42,043 bases of DNA from an uncultured Alteromonadaceae bacterium. GTDB lineage: Bacteria > Pseudomonadota > Gammaproteobacteria > Enterobacterales > Alteromonadaceae. The position numbers and the translations under genes are program-made. The notes under the pieces are model-generated. The model was not told the origin of the DNA. It did no database searches and was given only the letters and a program-made list of their open reading frames with translations. The DNA is taken from positions 1 through 42,043 of the forward strand of contig CALKGI010000043.1 of the NCBI GenBank assembly GCA_938085045.1. Reading direction: 5' to 3'. The number at the start of each line of letters is the position of its first letter. The first letter of the stretch is position 1. Below, in pieces: positions 39,415-42,043 of the stretch.

Positions 39415-41267
39415 CTAAGAGAGACTTGAAACTTATCAATGGTCGTCTTGCACGACGAATCTGTGTTTATGTGATTCTGGTCAGTACTGTGATCACACTA
39501 TTTACCGCCAGTATCCAAATTTACACTGAATTTCAGCGTGAGCTAAGCGCGGTGGATGCCGGTTTTGAACAAATTGAACATACTCAACTAACGAATATTG
39601 TTTCACGAGTTTGGGTGCTGGATATCAATGAATTACAGACAACTCTTGATGGACTATTAACGTTGCCATATGTCCATTATATTGCGGTTTATGAAAATGA
39701 AGAAGAATTACTGTCGGTAGGAAATAATAGTGATGACAGTGTTGTTACTCGTAGTTATCCTCTGGTGTATCACTTCAATGATAAAGATCATTTAATTGGT
39801 AAAGTCGTTGTTAACGCGTCATTAGATGAGGTTTATCAGCGCGTTATTGATCGCATTATTGTTATTCTTGTCAGTAATGCGATTAAGACGTTTATTGTTG
39901 CTGGTTTTATATTACTGATTTTCTATCAACTAGTCGCCAGACATTTGAATAAGATGGCAGATTTTGCTCAACAATTAAACATTAATACGCTCGATAAATA
40001 CTTTGAATTTGAGCGCAAGAAAAACAACCCCAACGAGCCGGACGAACTGGATTTACTCAGCGATGCACTGGCAAAAATGCAGCAAAATCTAACCGTGGCC
40101 TCGTTAAATTTACAAGAACAGCAAGAGCAAACACGACGCGCTCAAAAGATGGATGCGCTGGGTAAGTTAACAAGCGGTATTGCCCACGATTACAACAATA
40201 TTCTTGGTGTTATCGTCGGTTATGCCGATATCCTTAGAAAGAAGTTGGCAGAGCAACTAAAACTGGCCGATTATGCCGAACAAATCCATCACGCAGGTCT
40301 ACGAGGCGCCAAACTGACCAAAACATTGCTGACGTTCTCCCGTCAGGGTATAGCTGAGGCCTCCAAACTGAATATGAACGAAGTCTTGAGACAGCAACAC
40401 GATATGTTGCAAAAAACCTTAACAGTGCGAGTTAAGCTGGTGATGACTTTGCAAGATGATCTTTGGCCTGTGTGGTTGGATTGTGGTGAGTTAGAAGACA
40501 CTGTGCTTAATATGAGTATTAATGCCATGCACGCAATGAGCGAAAATGATGCGTCTGCTCAACTAAGCATAAGCACTAGTAATCAACGTATTGGTGAGCA
40601 AGAAGCTCTGGCGTTGGGTTTAGATGCTGGTGAATATGTACAGCTTAGTTTGGCTGATACCGGCCATGGCATGGATACAACAACAAAAGAAAAAATGTTC
40701 GACCCGTTCTTTACCACTAAAGGTAATGAAGGAACTGGTTTGGGTTTGTCACAAGTTTTTGGTTTTATCAAACGCTCAAATGGTACAGTTAAAGTACAGT
40801 CTGAACCTGGCAAAGGTTGTCACTTGATACTTTATTTTCCTCACTTTTCAGAGGAAGTTACGCCAAGTGCCGAGTCACCTAGTATTGATACGAGTGCTTT
40901 TAAAGGCACAGAAACTATTTTGGTAGTAGACGATGAAGCAGCCTTGCAAGAGGTATGTATTGAATTGCTTAGCGAACAAGGTTATCGGTTACTCAGTGCG
41001 GCCAATGCAGAGCAAGCGTTACAGGTTTTGGCGCATAATTCAGTTGACTTGATGCTGAGTGATATCATTATGCCGCAAATGGATGGGTATCAATTGAGTG
41101 CTATTGTGCAAGAGCGATACCCAGCGGTAAAAATTCAATTAGTCAGTGGACTTTGTAACACAGACAAAAAAATTGCGGCTAGTCCGACTCTGAAACAAAA
41201 TCTACTGAATAAACCCTATGAACCCACACTTTTGTTAAAAACGGTAAGACAGCTGTTGGATGAGTAA
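39411..41267 (+). CDS. hybrid sensor histidine kinase with C-terminal receiver
   Basis: 618 residues. Two membrane segments (about 18-38 and 157-175) enclose a periplasmic sensor of some 115 residues with 'NIVSRVWVLDINELQTTLDGLLTLPYVHYIAVYE', a pattern seen in small periplasmic CHASE-like domains. A linker helix follows, then HisKA with His259 in 'LTSGIAHDYNNILGVIVGYADIL' (the HDFNN-type H box), HATPase_c ('LNMSINAMHAM', 'LADTGHGMD', 'GTGLGLSQVFGFIKRSNG'), and a receiver domain from about residue 505 with the phospho-acceptor Asp in 'LMLSDIIMPQMDG'. It is translationally coupled to the solute-binding-like protein, which may present the signal. The downstream HTH-receiver protein could be its output. 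Confidence 0.9.
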   Translation: MTKRDLKLINGRLARRICVYVILVSTVITLFTASIQIYTEFQRELSAVDAGFEQIEHTQLTNIVSRVWVLDINELQTTLDGLLTLPYVHYIAVYENEEELLSVGNNSDDSVVTRSYPLVYHFNDKDHLIGKVVVNASLDEVYQRVIDRIIVILVSNAIKTFIVAGFILLIFYQLVARHLNKMADFAQQLNINTLDKYFEFERKKNNPNEPDELDLLSDALAKMQQNLTVASLNLQEQQEQTRRAQKMDALGKLTSGIAHDYNNILGVIVGYADILRKKLAEQLKLADYAEQIHHAGLRGAKLTKTLLTFSRQGIAEASKLNMNEVLRQQHDMLQKTLTVRVKLVMTLQDDLWPVWLDCGELEDTVLNMSINAMHAMSENDASAQLSISTSNQRIGEQEALALGLDAGEYVQLSLADTGHGMDTTTKEKMFDPFFTTKGNEGTGLGLSQVFGFIKRSNGTVKVQSEPGKGCHLILYFPHFSEEVTPSAESPSIDTSAFKGTETILVVDDEAALQEVCIELLSEQGYRLLSAANAEQALQVLAHNSVDLMLSDIIMPQMDGYQLSAIVQERYPAVKIQLVSGLCNTDKKIAASPTLKQNLLNKPYEPTLLLKTVRQLLDE

Positions 41268-41331
41268 ATTAACCGATGAATTGATTGAGGTGTTTTGACT
41301 TTTATCCGGGTTTTGGTGTATTAAAATTAAA

Positions 41332-41356
41332 AGAGTGTTCAGAATTCGCACACTCT
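41332..41356. terminator. weak hairpin after the hybrid kinase
   Basis: agagtgt (41332-41338) pairs with acactct (41350-41356) across an 11-nt loop. A U-rich tail exists only on the minus-strand side, so its role as plus-strand terminator is doubtful. Confidence 0.25.
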
Positions 41357-41423
41357 CTGCGCTGCTATAGAGTACTTTGAGATAATGTCACTTTAGACCT
41401 TGAGGTTAAAAACTCATTGCATT

Positions 41424-41446
41424 GGTTTAAACCGATTGAATCGGTT
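41424..41446. promoter_or_regulatory. overlapping palindromes upstream of the HTH-receiver gene
   Basis: ggtttaaacc (41424-41433) overlaps aaccgatt-g-aatcggtt (41430-41446), an 8+8 perfect palindrome. A further GTTGT-TG-ACAAC lies near 41476-41487. They sit 20-85 nt before the GTG start and could be operator sites. Confidence 0.35.
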
Positions 41447-41508
41447 GTGTTACAAAACGAAGTGCGTAAAATAACGTTGTTGACAACATTTGCATGTTAG
41501 GAATACTT

Positions 41509-42043
41509 GTGGCCAAAGCCAATCAACTATTAACACCTACCGAAACAGCTAAACTATTAATGATCTCTCCTGTGACCCTAAGACAGTGGGCACAAAAGAA
41601 CAAAATTGTTTCACAAACGACGCTGGGCGGACATCGACGTTTCTTTTATGCCGATATAGTGGCCTTTGCTCAACGAGAAAATATCACTTTGTTGCGACAA
41701 CAAGGTGATAGCACAGAGTTAAAAAGAGTATTGATTGTTGATGACGATACCAGCTTTTGTTTATTACTCACTGAACTCATCAATAGTGAAACTGAACAAT
41801 TTGTAATAGAAGTGGCTCATGACGGTTTTGATGCGGGCGTAAAAGCACATCAGTTCAAGCCAGATATTGTGTTAATTGATCTAATGTTACCCGGCATCAA
41901 TGGTGATGAAGTCTGCCGTAATATCAAATCAAATACCCAATTGAAATCTATTCGAATTATCGGTATGACAGGCCAAGTGACTTCCGAGGTCAGGACAAAT
42001 TTTCTTCATGCTGGTGCTGAGTTTGTATTAGAAAAACCAATCA
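41509..42043 (+). CDS. MerR/excisionase-type HTH protein fused to a response-regulator receiver (partial, cut by window end)
   Basis: No stop before the window end; 178 codons visible. GTG at 41509 with AGGA 6 nt upstream is preferred over an in-frame ATG at 41494. The N-terminal 60 residues are a winged helix of the HTH_17/MerR kind: 'LLTPTETAKLLMISPVTLRQWAQKNKI' and 'TLGGHRRFFYADIVAFAQ'. From about residue 76 a receiver follows: 'RVLIVDDDTSFCLLL', phospho-acceptor Asp in 'DIVLIDLMLPGINGDEVC', Thr in 'IIGMTGQV', and Lys in 'VLEKPI'. The DNA-binding-first order is the reverse of most response regulators. It is likely the output of the hybrid kinase or of another kinase. Confidence 0.85.
   Translation, partial: MAKANQLLTPTETAKLLMISPVTLRQWAQKNKIVSQTTLGGHRRFFYADIVAFAQRENITLLRQQGDSTELKRVLIVDDDTSFCLLLTELINSETEQFVIEVAHDGFDAGVKAHQFKPDIVLIDLMLPGINGDEVCRNIKSNTQLKSIRIIGMTGQVTSEVRTNFLHAGAEFVLEKPI

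Overview
The window looks like chromosomal DNA of a marine gammaproteobacterium of the order Alteromonadales (Alteromonas, Paraglaciecola, Pseudoalteromonas or Shewanella type). The reasons are an FlrA-FlrB-FlrC sigma-54 flagellar cascade followed by fliE/fliF, a flagellin gene beside a pseudaminic-acid-type nonulosonate cluster, moderately AT-rich DNA and short palindromic intergenic repeats. No tRNA, rRNA, CRISPR array or transposase was seen. The species is an inference, not a reading.

Layout. 1-1243: a FemAB/GNAT-like protein. 1240-2886: a secreted Cys-containing protein and a calcium-binding thrombospondin-type-3-repeat protein, apparently one operon. 2975-6879 (minus): a three-gene alternate (CS1/class 5-like) chaperone-subunit-usher fimbrial operon. 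7433-18630 (mostly minus): a tailoring-enzyme region with a FAD-type oxidoreductase, three SAM methyltransferases (two of them divergent paralogues), a TPR protein, and three consecutive large paralogues. Each paralogue fuses an N-terminal 2-oxoglutarate/Fe(II) dioxygenase-like domain to a C-terminal GSCFA (SGNH-like) domain. 18912-19175: a MITE-like element with perfect 25-bp inverted ends, lying directly before an XRE-DUF4177 regulator. 19659-27577 (minus): alpha/beta hydrolase, pseI, a pseG-pseH fusion, class III aminotransferase, SpsF-type cytidylyltransferase, aldo/keto reductase, pseC and a decayed pseB remnant. 27832-38445 (plus): flagellin, flrA, flrB, flrC, fliE, fliF, fliH, fliI and fliJ. 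38635-end: a periplasmic solute-binding-like protein, a hybrid histidine kinase and a HTH plus receiver protein cut by the window end.

How it fits together. The minus-strand island 7433-27577 reads best as a flagellin-modification locus. The Pse/Sps enzymes would make a CMP-activated nonulosonic acid, and the methyltransferases, dioxygenase-GSCFA fusions and oxidoreductase could decorate it. The flagellin and the FlrABC regulators follow divergently. The functional link of the tailoring genes to the flagellin is inferred from position only.

Most worth attention: (1) the triplicated dioxygenase-GSCFA fusion with intact putative active-site residues in all three copies, and helically phased direct repeats in front of its operon; (2) fliG is missing between fliF and fliH, where a terminator sits instead; (3) flaG/fliD/fliS are missing between flagellin and flrA, and fliK onward does not follow fliJ; (4) pseB survives only as a 69-codon in-frame remnant still overlapping pseC.
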